From Nocardia brasiliensis NBRC 14402 (GTDB lineage Bacteria > Actinomycetota > Actinomycetes > Mycobacteriales > Mycobacteriaceae), in the NCBI RefSeq assembly GCF_000308475.2, contig NZ_BAFT02000113.1:62001-126000 (forward strand): a stretch of DNA of 64,000 nucleotides, written 5' to 3'. Below are positions 24,611 to 34,352 of the stretch, piece after piece. Position 1 is the first letter of the stretch; every line of letters starts with the position of its first letter. Under the pieces are notes generated by a model, which worked only from the letters and a program-made list of their open reading frames with translations, was not told the origin of the DNA and ran no database searches. The translations under genes and the position numbers were made by a program.

Positions 24611-24669
24611 GCCCGGCGCGCCGCCACGCGTACGCAGTTCGGATCCGGGTACGCGGGCGGCGTGCGGTA

Positions 24670-25539
24670 TCAGGCGAAACCGAGCGCCAGCGCCGTCAGG
24701 ATCGACCAGGCGAGCATCGCCAGGCCGGAATCCCGCAGTGCCGGAATGAGTTCCAGTCCGCCCCTACCGGAGCGGACCGGGGCGTTGGCGCGTACCGCGA
24801 GTGGGATGGCGAGCAGGCCGACCAGCGCGAACGGCGTGCGCGCCACCAGCGCCAGCGTGCCGGCGAACGGCACGGCCAGCAGGGCGAGCTGCAACGTCCT
24901 GGTCCGGGGATCGCCGAGTTTGACTGCGAGCGTGACCTTCCCGGATTGCGAGTCGGTCGGGATATCGCGCAGGTTGTTCGCGACGAGCACCGCGCTGGAG
25001 AACGCGCCGACCGAGACCGCGAGCACCACACCTGCCCAGTCGATCCGCTCCGCCTGCACGAACTCGGTGCCGAGCACGCCGACCAGGCCGAAGAACACGA
25101 ACACCGCGATCTCGCCGAATCCGCTGTACCCGTAGGGCTTACTGCCGCCGGTGTAGAACCAGGCACCGGCCAGGCAGGCCGCGCCGATCAGCAGCAACCA
25201 CCAGGCCGTGGTCGCGGCCAGGATCAGCCCGAGCACCGCGGCGATGGCAAGACTGAGCACCGCGGCATTGCGCACCGCCGTGGCGGAGGCCAGTTTCTGG
25301 CCGACCAGCCGGACCGGGCCGACCCGGACGTCGTCGGTGCCGCGGATACCGTCGGAATAGTCGTTGGCGAAGTTGACGCCGATGATCAGGGCCAGCGAGA
25401 CCAGCAGCGCGAGAACGGCTTTCCACCACACCGCGCCGTCGAGCGAGGCGGCGGCGCCGGTGCCGGCCAGCACCGGGGCGATTGCGTTCGGCAGGGTGCG
25501 TGGACGCGCGCCCTCGATCCATTGCGCTGCAGTAGCCAT
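24670..25539 (-). CDS. menA: 1,4-dihydroxy-2-naphthoate polyprenyltransferase MenA
   Basis: MenA attaches the polyprenyl chain to dihydroxynaphthoate, giving demethylmenaquinone. The 289-residue UbiA-family membrane protein has the metal-diphosphate motif NDYSDGIRGTD at 59-69 and the second motif NLRDIPTDSQSGK near 189-201. About eight hydrophobic helices are seen. Its substrates come from MenB-line enzymes and the GrcC-type synthase encoded later; MenG acts on the product. The gene is alone on its strand. Confidence 0.95.
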   Translation of the reverse strand: MATAAQWIEGARPRTLPNAIAPVLAGTGAAASLDGAVWWKAVLALLVSLALIIGVNFANDYSDGIRGTDDVRVGPVRLVGQKLASATAVRNAAVLSLAIAAVLGLILAATTAWWLLLIGAACLAGAWFYTGGSKPYGYSGFGEIAVFVFFGLVGVLGTEFVQAERIDWAGVVLAVSVGAFSSAVLVANNLRDIPTDSQSGKVTLAVKLGDPRTRTLQLALLAVPFAGTLALVARTPFALVGLLAIPLAVRANAPVRSGRGGLELIPALRDSGLAMLAWSILTALALGFA

Positions 25540-25596
25540 TCCCGCAGCATAGTGTCGCGGTCGCGCAGTGGCCGTGCGCAGGCACGCGCTGGTCGG

Positions 25597-26064
25597 CTAC
25601 TGGCCGTTGCCCTCGGCGACCGCCTTCAACCGGGCGAGCCCCTTCTCGAAATCCTTGCCGACGAACTTGTCGGTCGGCAGGATCTTCGAGAGCACCTTCA
25701 TCAGGCCCTGCTGCTGCCCGCTCATCCGCCAGACCACCTCGGTGGCGCCGGATTCGGTCGGGTTCAGCTCGAACACGACCTGGTTGGTGGCCTGCCAGGG
25801 CTTCTCGAAGTCCAGCCGGATCGCGATCTCGCGCTCGGCGCTCGCGACGATCTCCATCCGACCCGCACCGGCCTTGCGGTTGCCGGTCCAGGCGTATTTG
25901 GCGCCGACGCCGGATTCCGCGCCCGTGTAGGTGCGCTGCAATTGCGGATCGAGGTCCTCCCACGGGGACCACTTGGTCCACTCCCGCAGGTCGTCGATCA
26001 GTCCGTGAATACGCGACGGCTCGGCCGAGATGACGGCCTGCCGGACCACTTCGAACTCAGCCAT
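25597..26064 (-). CDS. SRPBCC (polyketide cyclase-like) protein
   Basis: A 155-residue single-domain protein of the START/SRPBCC type: FEVVRQAVISAEPSRIHGLI at the front, then REWTKWSPWEDLDP, and a C-terminal helix. The fold binds hydrophobic ligands; the ligand is unknown. The ATG follows a poorly conserved stretch in a longer frame and starts at the usual family position. It is divergent from the large SARP-type regulator, 44 bases away, so they may share control. Confidence 0.85.
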   Translation of the reverse strand: MAEFEVVRQAVISAEPSRIHGLIDDLREWTKWSPWEDLDPQLQRTYTGAESGVGAKYAWTGNRKAGAGRMEIVASAEREIAIRLDFEKPWQATNQVVFELNPTESGATEVVWRMSGQQQGLMKVLSKILPTDKFVGKDFEKGLARLKAVAEGNGQ

Positions 26065-26108
26065 GCGCACAGCGTAGGGGACCGACCACCGGGAACGAGG
26101 GAAAAACC

Positions 26109-29100
26109 ATGTCGGCTCGGTCAGTCCTGCTCGCATACGATGACCGCGGGATGTTGTCGGATCAGAGCGGCCCGGGTGGTCGCGGTCAAATGTTGCGGGC
26201 GCCCGCAGGTGAACCGGTCGTGGTGGCCCTGCTGGGCGAGATCGCGCTGCGCCGCGACGGCGCGCTGACCGCGCTGCCCGGCACTCGCTCGCGCTTGCTG
26301 CTCGCGGCGCTGGCATTGCGGCCGGGCCGGAGCCGCAGCGCGCAGGCCCTGATCGATGACGTGTGGGGTGAGCATCCGCCGCGCGCCCCGATGAACGCGC
26401 TGCACACCCAGGTGTCGCGGCTGCGGGCCGCGCTGCCGGACGGCGCGCTGGAGATCGGCCCGTCCGGCTACCGGCTCACGCTGCGTGCCGACGAGGTGGA
26501 CCTGACCCGCAGCGCCGAGCTGCTGTGCCGGGCGCGCGAATACCGCACCGCCGGTGAGCACGCGGCCTGCTTGGCGTCGATCGCCGAGGCCCGCGCGCTG
26601 TGGCGAGGCGAACCGGGCGGTGATCTGCCGCCGGGCGAGGTCGCCGACGCGCTGTGCGCCGCGGCGGCGACCCGGCTCACCGAATTGACCGTGCTGGAAC
26701 TCGCGGCGCGCGAATCCGCGGGCGATATCGAGGGCGCGCTGCGCCTCGCGCGGTATCGGGCGGCCGCCGCACCGCTCGACGAATCGGCACAGCTCACGCT
26801 GATGCGGTTGCTGGCGTTCGCCGGTCACCAGAACGAGGCGCTGGGGTCGTTCGCCGCGTTCCGAACCCGGCTCGTCGAACAACTCGGCGCGGATCCCGGA
26901 CCCGCCTTGATCGAGTTGAACACCGCGATCCTGCGCGGGGAAGCGCTGGCGCACAACGGCACCGCCGCGCCGCGACCGCCGGTCGACGCGGCTGCCCGCG
27001 ATATCGACGGGCCGGAATTCGCCTTGCCCGCGGCCATCGGCCTGCGTGCCGCGCCGAACGCGCTGCTCGGCCGGGCGGAGGACCTGAGCGCGCTGGCCGC
27101 GCTGCTGCCCGCGTCCCGGGTGATCACGGTGCTCGGGCCGGGCGGCGCGGGAAAGACCCGCATCGCCAACGAGGTCGGCGCCCGCGCCGCGGCGGCCAAC
27201 CGGGTGGTGCTGGTGGAGCTGGCCTCGGTCCGCGCGGAGGGCGCCGACGCCAGGGTCGAGATCGAGGCCGCGATCAGCGCGACGCTCGGACTGAGCGATG
27301 TCGGGTACAACACCACGACGTTGCGGCCGCGCATCGATGCCCGTCAGCGGCTGCGCGAGGCCGTGGCCGCCCGGCCCATGCTGCTGATCCTGGACAACTG
27401 CGAGCATCTGATCGAGGCCGTCGCCGTGGTGGTCGCCGACCTGATCGGGGTGGCGGATCGGCTGACCGTGCTGACCACGAGCCGGGCGCCGCTGATGATC
27501 ACGGCCGAGACGGTGTATCCGTTGCCGCCCTTGGCCATCGACTCCACCGGGTCACCCGCGACCGAGTTGTTCGCTGCGCGGGCCAGGGCGGTACGGCCAG
27601 GTGTCCGGCTCGATCCCGATGTCGTCGCACAGCTGTGCCATACGTTGGACGGCCTGCCGCTGGCCATCGAGCTGGCGGCCGCGCGGGTGCGGGTGCTCAG
27701 CGTCGAGGAGATCACGCTGCGGCTGGCCGACCGGTTCGCCCTGCTGCGGCACGGGGATCGGAGTTCGCCCGAACGCCATCGCACGTTGCACGCGGTGATC
27801 GACTGGAGCTGGAACCTGCTCGACGCCCCACAGCAGGCAGCTTTGCGCCGATTGTGCCGATTCCCGGCGGGTTTCACGCTCTCGGCGGCCGAGCTGGTGG
27901 CCTCCGGTCCCGATGTCGACGATGCCGCCGCGGCGGTCGACGGCCTGGTGAACCAGTCGCTGCTCACCGTGCTCGACGACGAGCTGCTCGGCACCCGCTA
28001 CCGCATGCTGGAGACGGTGCGCGAGTACGGCGCGGAACAGTTGGCCGCCTGGCCCGGCGAGGCCGAACTGGTGACCGATCGAATGCTGCTGTGGGCCAGA
28101 ACGTATGCCCTCGACGTCGCGGACCGGTATCGCACCGGCGACCAGGTGTGGCTGGCGTTGTCGGTGGCGGCGGAGCTGGACAATCTGCTCGATGCTTTGC
28201 GCGCCGCGCTCGACCGGGAGGACGCGTACACCGCCTACATCGTCTTCCCGATCGTCTCCGCGCTGTGGATGCTGCGCGGCTCGCACGCGGAGGTGGTCGG
28301 CTGGGCATGGCGGATCGCTCGACTGCATCCCGACGCGAGCGGTCCGCAGGCGCCGCCGCCCGATCTGGTGCTGACCAGCTACCAGACGATGTTCCTGCAC
28401 CTCGCCTACAGCAACGGCAGCGCGCGTGACCTGGCCGCCCTGCGCTTGCGGGTGCGCCGAATGCTGCGCAGCGGAGCCGAACTCACCCCGAGCAACAGTT
28501 TCGTCGCAAGCATCGTGCTGACCAGAGCCGATGGCCGTGGCCTGGCCCGCCTGATCGCGCACGCCGTGCGCTCCCCGGATGCCGAGACCAAGGCCAGCGC
28601 GCTGCTGCTGCGCGCGAACTTGCGGGAAAACCTCGGCGACGTGCGCGGCTCGACGCTGGACGCGGTGCGCGCACTCGAGATCTTCGGCCACGACAATGTC
28701 TGGAGCACCGCCATGGTGTGCCGGCACCTCGGCCAGGTGTACGGGCAGATCGCCGAGTACGCGAAAGCCGTTCCGTACTACCGCCGATCGCTCGAGATGC
28801 TGGTGCGTCTCGGCGCCTACGAGGACACCATCGAGACCCGCAGCATGCTGGTGGCGGCATTGCTCGGCGCGGGCGAGCAGGCCCGCGCCGAACAGGAGTT
28901 GGAGCTCGCCCTGCGTGCCGCCGACGTCGACAGCGGGCTGGCGGGCCCGAACCGGCTGCTCGCCACGGTGATGCAGGGCGCGGCCGAGGTATCGCTCAGC
29001 CGCGGTGATATCGCGGAGGGCCTGCAGCGCTATGACCGGGCGCTCGAACTGTACGGCTGGCCGTCCACCGACGTCAGCCCCGGTCCCGGTTCGCTGATGC

Positions 29101-29492
29101 TCGGCGCGGCCGCCCTGGACGCCCGGGTACTGCACGGTGCGTTCGACACCGCGGGCGCGTTCGTCGATCAGCTGATCGAGCAGACGGTGCCGATGCTGAC
29201 CCAGTACGCCGATCTGCCGCAGATCGGCGGCATCGCCTGTGCGGTCGGCTCCTATCTGATCGCCACGGAGCAGGACTCCGCGCGCGGCACCGATCTGCTC
29301 GAGTTGGCGCCCAAAGTGTTCTGCCGCCAGGACTTTCCGTCGATGCGCTGGGCCACCCACGCCGAACTGGCGCGCGAGCGGCTCGGCGCGCAACCGTTCG
29401 ACGAGGCCCGGGCCAGGGTGAGCCGCCTGCGGCGCCGGGATTCGGCCGAACGCATCATGGCCATCCTGCGTGAGCTGGCCAAAGCTCCCTGA
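26109..29492 (+). CDS. Large SARP (BTAD)/NB-ARC/TPR transcriptional regulator
   Basis: The 1,127-residue protein has an OmpR-type winged helix (about 38-125), a bacterial transcriptional activation domain (about 130-280), and an NTPase with P-loop GPGGAGKT (343-350) and Walker B LLILDNCEH (425-433). A long helical TPR-type region follows to the end. This is the AfsR-like architecture that activates secondary-metabolism genes. The ATG has GAGGG upstream; two more in-frame ATGs follow within 81 bases. It converges with a DrrAB-type exporter but lies beside no biosynthetic cluster. Confidence 0.9.
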   Translation: MSARSVLLAYDDRGMLSDQSGPGGRGQMLRAPAGEPVVVALLGEIALRRDGALTALPGTRSRLLLAALALRPGRSRSAQALIDDVWGEHPPRAPMNALHTQVSRLRAALPDGALEIGPSGYRLTLRADEVDLTRSAELLCRAREYRTAGEHAACLASIAEARALWRGEPGGDLPPGEVADALCAAAATRLTELTVLELAARESAGDIEGALRLARYRAAAAPLDESAQLTLMRLLAFAGHQNEALGSFAAFRTRLVEQLGADPGPALIELNTAILRGEALAHNGTAAPRPPVDAAARDIDGPEFALPAAIGLRAAPNALLGRAEDLSALAALLPASRVITVLGPGGAGKTRIANEVGARAAAANRVVLVELASVRAEGADARVEIEAAISATLGLSDVGYNTTTLRPRIDARQRLREAVAARPMLLILDNCEHLIEAVAVVVADLIGVADRLTVLTTSRAPLMITAETVYPLPPLAIDSTGSPATELFAARARAVRPGVRLDPDVVAQLCHTLDGLPLAIELAAARVRVLSVEEITLRLADRFALLRHGDRSSPERHRTLHAVIDWSWNLLDAPQQAALRRLCRFPAGFTLSAAELVASGPDVDDAAAAVDGLVNQSLLTVLDDELLGTRYRMLETVREYGAEQLAAWPGEAELVTDRMLLWARTYALDVADRYRTGDQVWLALSVAAELDNLLDALRAALDREDAYTAYIVFPIVSALWMLRGSHAEVVGWAWRIARLHPDASGPQAPPPDLVLTSYQTMFLHLAYSNGSARDLAALRLRVRRMLRSGAELTPSNSFVASIVLTRADGRGLARLIAHAVRSPDAETKASALLLRANLRENLGDVRGSTLDAVRALEIFGHDNVWSTAMVCRHLGQVYGQIAEYAKAVPYYRRSLEMLVRLGAYEDTIETRSMLVAALLGAGEQARAEQELELALRAADVDSGLAGPNRLLATVMQGAAEVSLSRGDIAEGLQRYDRALELYGWPSTDVSPGPGSLMLGAAALDARVLHGAFDTAGAFVDQLIEQTVPMLTQYADLPQIGGIACAVGSYLIATEQDSARGTDLLELAPKVFCRQDFPSMRWATHAELARERLGAQPFDEARARVSRLRRRDSAERIMAILRELAKAP

Positions 29493-29512
29493 TCCGAAGA
29501 CCGGAGCCGACG

Positions 29513-29551
29513 ACGCAACGCCGAGCGGCCCACTGCCGTCCGGCGTTGCGT
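29513..29551. terminator. Terminator between convergent regulator and ABC exporter
   Basis: Perfect 11-base arms, ACGCAACGCCG and its complement, with a 17-base loop lie between the two convergent stop codons. Either or both genes may use it. Confidence 0.6.
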
Positions 29552-29574
29552 TGTCCCGCATCGGATTTCCGTGC

Positions 29575-30411
29575 TCACGCCCGGCGCATGTACGCCTTGA
29601 CCGCGAGCGGCGCGAAGATGGCGATCACCAGCGCCGAGCCGAGCAGCGACCAGGCCAGGTTGCCGGTGTACTGGTTGCCGTTCATCAGCTCCCGGCAGGT
29701 ATTCACCATGTAGTAGATCGGGTTGGCGTGGTTGAGTCCCTGCAGCCAGCCCGGCATGGTGCTCACCATCGCGAACGCGCCGGACATGAAGGTCAGCGGG
29801 AACATCACCATCATCGAGATGCCTTGCACGCCTGCGGCACTCTTACCGGTGACGCCGACCAGCGCCCAGATCCAGCTGACCGCGAACGAGCAGACGATGA
29901 TCACCAGTGCGGCGACCAGGACGCCGACGAATCCGCCGCCGGGCCGGTAGCCGAGGCACAGGCCCACGATCACGGTGAGCACCGTGGCGATGGTGTAGCG
30001 CACCATGTCGGCGATCAGTGCGCCCGCCAGCGCCGAAATGCGCGCGATCGGCAGGGATTTGAACCGGTCGAAGACGCCCTTGTCCATGTCCTCGCGCAGC
30101 TGGGTGCCGGTGACGACCGAGGTCAGGATCACCGTCTGGACCAGGATGCCGGGGATCAGGACGGGCAGGTAGTCGTGCACGTTCCCGCCGATCGCCCCGC
30201 CGAAGATGAAGGCGAACAGCGCGGTGAACAGAATCGGCTGCACCGTCACGTCGAAGAGTTGTTCCGGGTTGTGCTTGATCTTCAGCAGGCCGCGGTAGGC
30301 CATGGTCAGCGAGGTCGACACCGCTTGGCGCAGCCCGATGTGGTTGCTGACCTCGGGGATGCGCAGCGGCGCCGCATGGCGCGCAGGGGAGGGGGCGGTG
30401 AGTGTCGTCAT
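29575..30411 (-). CDS. ABC-2 type transporter permease (DrrB-like)
   Basis: A 278-residue permease with six membrane helices and the ABC-2 layout: a long soluble start, then PILFTALFAFIFGGAIGG, LIPGILVQT and a REDMDKGVFDRFKSLPI cytoplasmic loop. This loop and PGWLQGLNHANPIYYMVN are typical of DrrB, the daunorubicin exporter family. Its ATG overlaps the stop of the ATPase gene by ATGA, so the two form one exporter. The natural substrate is unknown; a drug or lipid is likely. Confidence 0.92.
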   Translation of the reverse strand: MTTLTAPSPARHAAPLRIPEVSNHIGLRQAVSTSLTMAYRGLLKIKHNPEQLFDVTVQPILFTALFAFIFGGAIGGNVHDYLPVLIPGILVQTVILTSVVTGTQLREDMDKGVFDRFKSLPIARISALAGALIADMVRYTIATVLTVIVGLCLGYRPGGGFVGVLVAALVIIVCSFAVSWIWALVGVTGKSAAGVQGISMMVMFPLTFMSGAFAMVSTMPGWLQGLNHANPIYYMVNTCRELMNGNQYTGNLAWSLLGSALVIAIFAPLAVKAYMRRA

Positions 30412-31388
30412 GCCGCGCTCCTTTCGTCGTCGTCGGCCGGACGGCCGGTGATGGTGAGGAAGACCTCGTCGAGGCTCGGCTTGCTGACCGTGATCTCCTC
30501 GATCCCGATCTGCCACTCGCGCAGGCGGATCAGCAGATCGGCGGTCACGCCGGCGTCGCGCAGCGGGGCGGTGAGCCGGCCCGCCTCCGGCGTGATCGTG
30601 GCCTCGGCGCCGAGGAAGTCACCGACCACCCGGCGGGCCTCGTCGAGCTGGGTTCGATCGGCCAGCGTCAAGTGCAGCGAGGAACCACCGACCGAGGCCT
30701 TCAGTTCGTCGGCGGTGCCGTCGGCGATCACCCGGCCGTGATCGATCACCGCGATCCGGTCGGCCAGCTGGTCGGCCTCGTCCAGGTACTGCGTGGTGAG
30801 CAGCACCGTGGCGCCCTCGCGGACCAGTCTGCGGATGGTGTCCCACATCTGGGCGCGGGTGCGCGGGTCCAGGCCGGTGGTCGGCTCGTCGAGGAACAGC
30901 AGCGGCGGGGTCGCGATCAGGCTGGCCGCCAGATCCAGACGCCGGCGCATGCCGCCGGAGAAGTTCTTGAGCGGTTTGGTCGCCGCTTCGACGAGATCGA
31001 ACTCCTCGAGCAGCTCGACCGACTTGCGTCGGGCCTCGGCGCGGCTGAGGCCGAGCAGGCGGGAGAACAGGATCAGGTTTTCGGTGGCGGACAGATCCTC
31101 GTCGACCGAGGCGTACTGCCCGGTGACGCCGACCAGCGACCGGACGGCCGTCGGTTCGGCGACCACGTCGTGGCCGAAGATACGGGCACTGCCGCCGTCC
31201 AGGCGCAGCAGGGTGGCGAGCATCTTGATGGTCGTGGTCTTGCCCGCGCCGTTCGGTCCGAGCACGCCGTACACCGAGCCCTGCGGCACCGCCAGGCTCA
31301 CGCCGTCGACGGCGCGCTGTTCCCCGAACACCTTGACCAGCCCGTCCGCCTCCACGGCGAGTGCTGCAGTGGGTGTGAAAGAAGTCAT
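30408..31388 (-). CDS. ABC transporter ATP-binding protein (DrrA-like)
   Basis: A 326-residue ATPase with Walker A GPNGAGKTTT near residue 44, signature NFSGGMRRRLDLA near 143, Walker B LLFLDEPTTGLD near 166 and a C-terminal DUF4162-type extension ending KPSLDEVFLTITG. It partners the permease with an ATGA overlap. DrrA-class proteins confer resistance to hydrophobic drugs or export lipids. The first ATG before the conserved core was chosen. Confidence 0.93.
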   Translation of the reverse strand: MTSFTPTAALAVEADGLVKVFGEQRAVDGVSLAVPQGSVYGVLGPNGAGKTTTIKMLATLLRLDGGSARIFGHDVVAEPTAVRSLVGVTGQYASVDEDLSATENLILFSRLLGLSRAEARRKSVELLEEFDLVEAATKPLKNFSGGMRRRLDLAASLIATPPLLFLDEPTTGLDPRTRAQMWDTIRRLVREGATVLLTTQYLDEADQLADRIAVIDHGRVIADGTADELKASVGGSSLHLTLADRTQLDEARRVVGDFLGAEATITPEAGRLTAPLRDAGVTADLLIRLREWQIGIEEITVSKPSLDEVFLTITGRPADDDERSAA

Positions 31389-31461
31389 GGGTATGACTCT
31401 GCGACCCGCCTCTTGCACCGCCCTTGCGTCGCGATGGCGCGACCGCTTGCAGGATGCCCGG

Positions 31462-32619
31462 CTAGTGCGCGGAGTCGGCGAGCAACTGCTTGCGCAGCGT
31501 GTTGCGGTCCGGCTTGCCGGGGCCGCGCAGCGGGATCTCGTCGATGATGCCGAGTTCGCGCGGGGCCGCGATGGCATCCAGTTCGGCCACCACGTGCTCG
31601 CGCAGCTCGTCGAGCGTCGGCACCGCGCCGGCCGCGGGCACCACGACCACGGCGACCCGTTGGCCGAGCCGCTCGTCCGGCAGCCCGAGCACGACGCATT
31701 CGCGGACCGCGGGATGGGTCATCAGCACGGCCTCGACCACCTGCGGGATCACCAGCAGACCGCCGGTCATGATCGCCTCGTCGAGCCGGCCGGTGATCCG
31801 CAGTTTGCCGTCGTCGAAGACACCCGCGTCCTCGGTGCGGAACCAGCCGGGTTCGTCGAACGCGGGATGATCGGGCTGGCCGCGGTAGCCCGACGCGATC
31901 ATCGTGCCGCCGAGCACGACCCGGCCGTCCTCGATGCGCACCTCGGTGCCGTCCAGCGGCACGCCGTCGTACACGCAGCCGCCGCACGTCTCGCTCATGC
32001 CGTAGGTGCGAACGACGTTGATGCCCGCCGCTTTCGCGCGCTCGTAGACGGGCAGCGGGGTGGCCGCGCCGCCGACCAGGACACCGTCGAGTTCGGCCAG
32101 CGCCGCCGCGGCGCCGGGCGCGTCCAGGGCCTTGATCAGCTGGGTCGGCACCAGCGCGGTGTAGCGGCGCTCGCCGCGCATGCTCGACACCGCACCGGCC
32201 AGTGCCTCCGGCAGGAAGCCGCCGGACACGTCGAGGATGGTCGGCTGGGTGCCCGCCAGGATGCTGCGCAACAGCACCTGAATGCCCGCGATGTGGTGGG
32301 TCGGCAGCGCCAGCAGCCAGCTGCCCGGCCCGCCGAGCCGGTCGTGGGTGGCGGTGCCGCTGGCCCGCAGCGCGGCGGCGCTGAGCATCGCGCCCTTCGG
32401 CACGCCGGTGGTGCCGGAGGTGGTCACCACCAGGGCGACATCGTCATCGATCGTCTCGCCGGGGGAGAGCGCGTCGCTCAGCCGCCGGGCTTCTCTGCGG
32501 TCGCTGGTCGGGATCGGCAGCCACGCGGGCCCGTTGCCCTCCAACGCTTCTCGCAGGTGCGGCAGGACGTCGCCCGCGCCGGAACCGGTGGGCATCGGCA
32601 AAGTCCGGAGCGTCCTCAC
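31462..32619 (-). CDS. menE: o-Succinylbenzoate-CoA ligase MenE
   Basis: MenE activates o-succinylbenzoate with ATP and CoA; MenB then cyclises the product. The 385-residue enzyme is shorter than most acyl-CoA ligases, as is usual for actinobacterial MenE. It has VTTSGTTGVPKG (65-76), RTYGMSETCGG near 205, GRLDEAIMTGG near 282 and the catalytic lysine in GPGKPDRNTLRKQ near 368. The start is a GTG in a GTGA overlap with a small upstream frame that begins MSERSER. Confidence 0.94.
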   Translation of the reverse strand: MRTLRTLPMPTGSGAGDVLPHLREALEGNGPAWLPIPTSDRREARRLSDALSPGETIDDDVALVVTTSGTTGVPKGAMLSAAALRASGTATHDRLGGPGSWLLALPTHHIAGIQVLLRSILAGTQPTILDVSGGFLPEALAGAVSSMRGERRYTALVPTQLIKALDAPGAAAALAELDGVLVGGAATPLPVYERAKAAGINVVRTYGMSETCGGCVYDGVPLDGTEVRIEDGRVVLGGTMIASGYRGQPDHPAFDEPGWFRTEDAGVFDDGKLRITGRLDEAIMTGGLLVIPQVVEAVLMTHPAVRECVVLGLPDERLGQRVAVVVVPAAGAVPTLDELREHVVAELDAIAAPRELGIIDEIPLRGPGKPDRNTLRKQLLADSAH

Positions 32620-32737
32620 GACCCCACCTCACCTGCCTCGACGGCCCCGGGCACCTCGATGCTCGACCCCCTCGTGCCCAGAGGCGCTGTGCCCTCGGCC
32701 CGCTCACTGCGCTCGCTCACGGTAGGGATCGTGTCAT
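32616..32737 (-). CDS. Two possible bridging mini-ORFs before menE (SERSER type)
   Basis: A 6-residue frame (ATG at 32,737) ends in a TGA overlapping a GTG. That GTG opens a 34-residue frame beginning MSERSERAEG, whose stop overlaps the menE GTG. The second resembles the frame between rex and hemA. They look like a translation-coupling chain or a repeated DNA element at gene starts. Peptide production is unproven. The 240 bases upstream hold nothing I recognise. Confidence 0.3.
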
Positions 32738-32980
32738 GACCGCGTCGCCGAACGCGGAACGGGTGGTCGGTTTGCCGGGGCGGCGCGAGACGCGTTCGGC
32801 CGCCCCCAAGAAATGGGGCTCAGGTTCGCCAGGCATGCGGACTGCGATTCACTCGTCGGACGGGTTCACACGGCGGCCGGGCCAAACAACGGCGGTCGGG
32901 GGCCATCCGAGCGCTATCGTCCTCGCCGAGGCACTGCTTGGCAACTCGATGTGCCCATTTGGAACAAAACAGACCGGCGT

Positions 32981-33373
32981 TCAGTCCGCTGACCAGCGGG
33001 CATCGCGGCGGATCGGATGTGCGGCCGGCACCTCGACGAGCACGATCGGCACCCCGTCCGGGTCGCGCAGCCACATTTCGATCAACCCCCAGGGCTGTTC
33101 GGCGGGGGCCTTGTCGATCCGGATGCCCTTGAGCGCGAGTTCGGCCGCGGCGTCGGACACGTCGCGCACCTGCAACCAGAGCGCCCCTTCGAACCGCGAA
33201 GCAGTGCCCGAGCCGCCGTGCGCGGCCACCTCGACCAGCGACTGGCCCGCGAAGAAGACCGTGCCGCCCGGATACTCCCGTGCGATCGCGAGACCGAGTC
33301 CGTCGCGGTAGAACGCGAGCGTGGTGTCGTAGTCGGCGGGGCGCAGCAGGATTCTGCTGTTCAGGATCTCCAT
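32981..33373 (-). CDS. VOC (glyoxalase/bleomycin-resistance fold) protein
   Basis: A 130-residue protein with the paired beta-alpha-beta units of the VOC fold: NSRILLRPADYDTTLAFYRD at the front and EMWLRDPDGVPIVLVEVP at the end. Glu and His positions could hold a metal. Function unspecified; family members range from isomerases to resistance proteins. It lies just downstream of menB on the same strand, so it may be cotranscribed; a VOC gene is also found near menB in mycobacteria. Confidence 0.85.
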   Translation of the reverse strand: MEILNSRILLRPADYDTTLAFYRDGLGLAIAREYPGGTVFFAGQSLVEVAAHGGSGTASRFEGALWLQVRDVSDAAAELALKGIRIDKAPAEQPWGLIEMWLRDPDGVPIVLVEVPAAHPIRRDARWSAD

Positions 33374-33374
33374 G

Positions 33375-34268
33375 TCAGAAGTACCAGGGGTAGGGGGTCC
33401 AGTCGGGCTTGCGCTTCTCCAGGAACGAGTCGCGGCCCTCGACGGCCTCGTCGGTCATGTACGCCATCCGGGTCGCCTCGCCCGCGAACAGCTGCTGGCC
33501 CACCAGCCCGTCGTCGAGCAGGTTGAACGCGTACTTCAGCATGCGTTGCGCCTGCGGGGATTTGCCGTTGATGTCGGCGGTCCACTCCAGTGCGACGTCT
33601 TCCAGTTCGGCGTGGTCGACCACCTTGTTCACCGCCCCCATCTGGTGCATCTCTTCGGCGGTGTACGGGCGGCCGAGGAAGAAGATCTCCCTGGCGAACT
33701 TCTGGCCGACCATCTTCGCGAGGTAAGCGCTGCCGTAGCCGCCGTCGAAGCTGCCGACATCGGCGTCGGTCTGCTTGAACCGGGCGTGCTCGCGACTGGC
33801 CAGGGTGAGGTCGCAGACCACGTGCAGGCTGTGCCCGCCGCCCGCGGCCCAGCCGTTCACCAGTGCGATCACCACCTTCGGCATGAACCGGATCAGCCGC
33901 TGCACCTCGAGGATGTGCAGCCGGCCCGCCCGCGCCTGGTCGACGGTGTCCGCGGTGTCGCCGCTGGCGTACTGGTAACCGTTGCGGCCCCGGATGCGCT
34001 GATCGCCGCCGGAGCAGAACGCCCAGCCGCCGTCCTTGGGGCTCGGCCCGTTGCCGGTGAGCAGCACGGCGCCGACATCCGGGGTCATCCGCGCGTGATC
34101 GAGCGCCCGATAGAGTTCGTCGACCGTGTGCGGGCGAAACGCGTTGCGCACCTCCGGCCGATCGAAGGCGACCCGGACGGTGCCCTGCTCGATGTGCCGG
34201 TGATAGGTGATGTCGGTCAGATTCTCGAACCCGGGGACGGGCCGCCACAACTTCGGATTGAACGTCAC
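33375..34268 (-). CDS. menB: 1,4-Dihydroxy-2-naphthoyl-CoA synthase MenB
   Basis: MenB closes the second ring of the naphthoquinone from succinylbenzoyl-CoA. The 297-residue crotonase-fold enzyme has CSGGDQRIRG near residue 86 (oxyanion and bicarbonate region), NGWAAGGGHSLHVVCDLTLA near 139, SFDGGYGSAYLA and the C-terminal KRKPDWTPYPWYF typical of MenB. The GTG was chosen because the family begins near FNPKLWRPV. The gene two bases downstream on the same strand is a VOC protein. Confidence 0.95.
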   Translation of the reverse strand: MTFNPKLWRPVPGFENLTDITYHRHIEQGTVRVAFDRPEVRNAFRPHTVDELYRALDHARMTPDVGAVLLTGNGPSPKDGGWAFCSGGDQRIRGRNGYQYASGDTADTVDQARAGRLHILEVQRLIRFMPKVVIALVNGWAAGGGHSLHVVCDLTLASREHARFKQTDADVGSFDGGYGSAYLAKMVGQKFAREIFFLGRPYTAEEMHQMGAVNKVVDHAELEDVALEWTADINGKSPQAQRMLKYAFNLLDDGLVGQQLFAGEATRMAYMTDEAVEGRDSFLEKRKPDWTPYPWYF

Positions 34269-34352
34269 GCCAGTGATTATTGCCCTCGGGTCGGACCGAG
34301 CTATGCCCCAGCTTCGACTTGACGGTGTAAAAAAGATGGTTATGGTGCGTAT

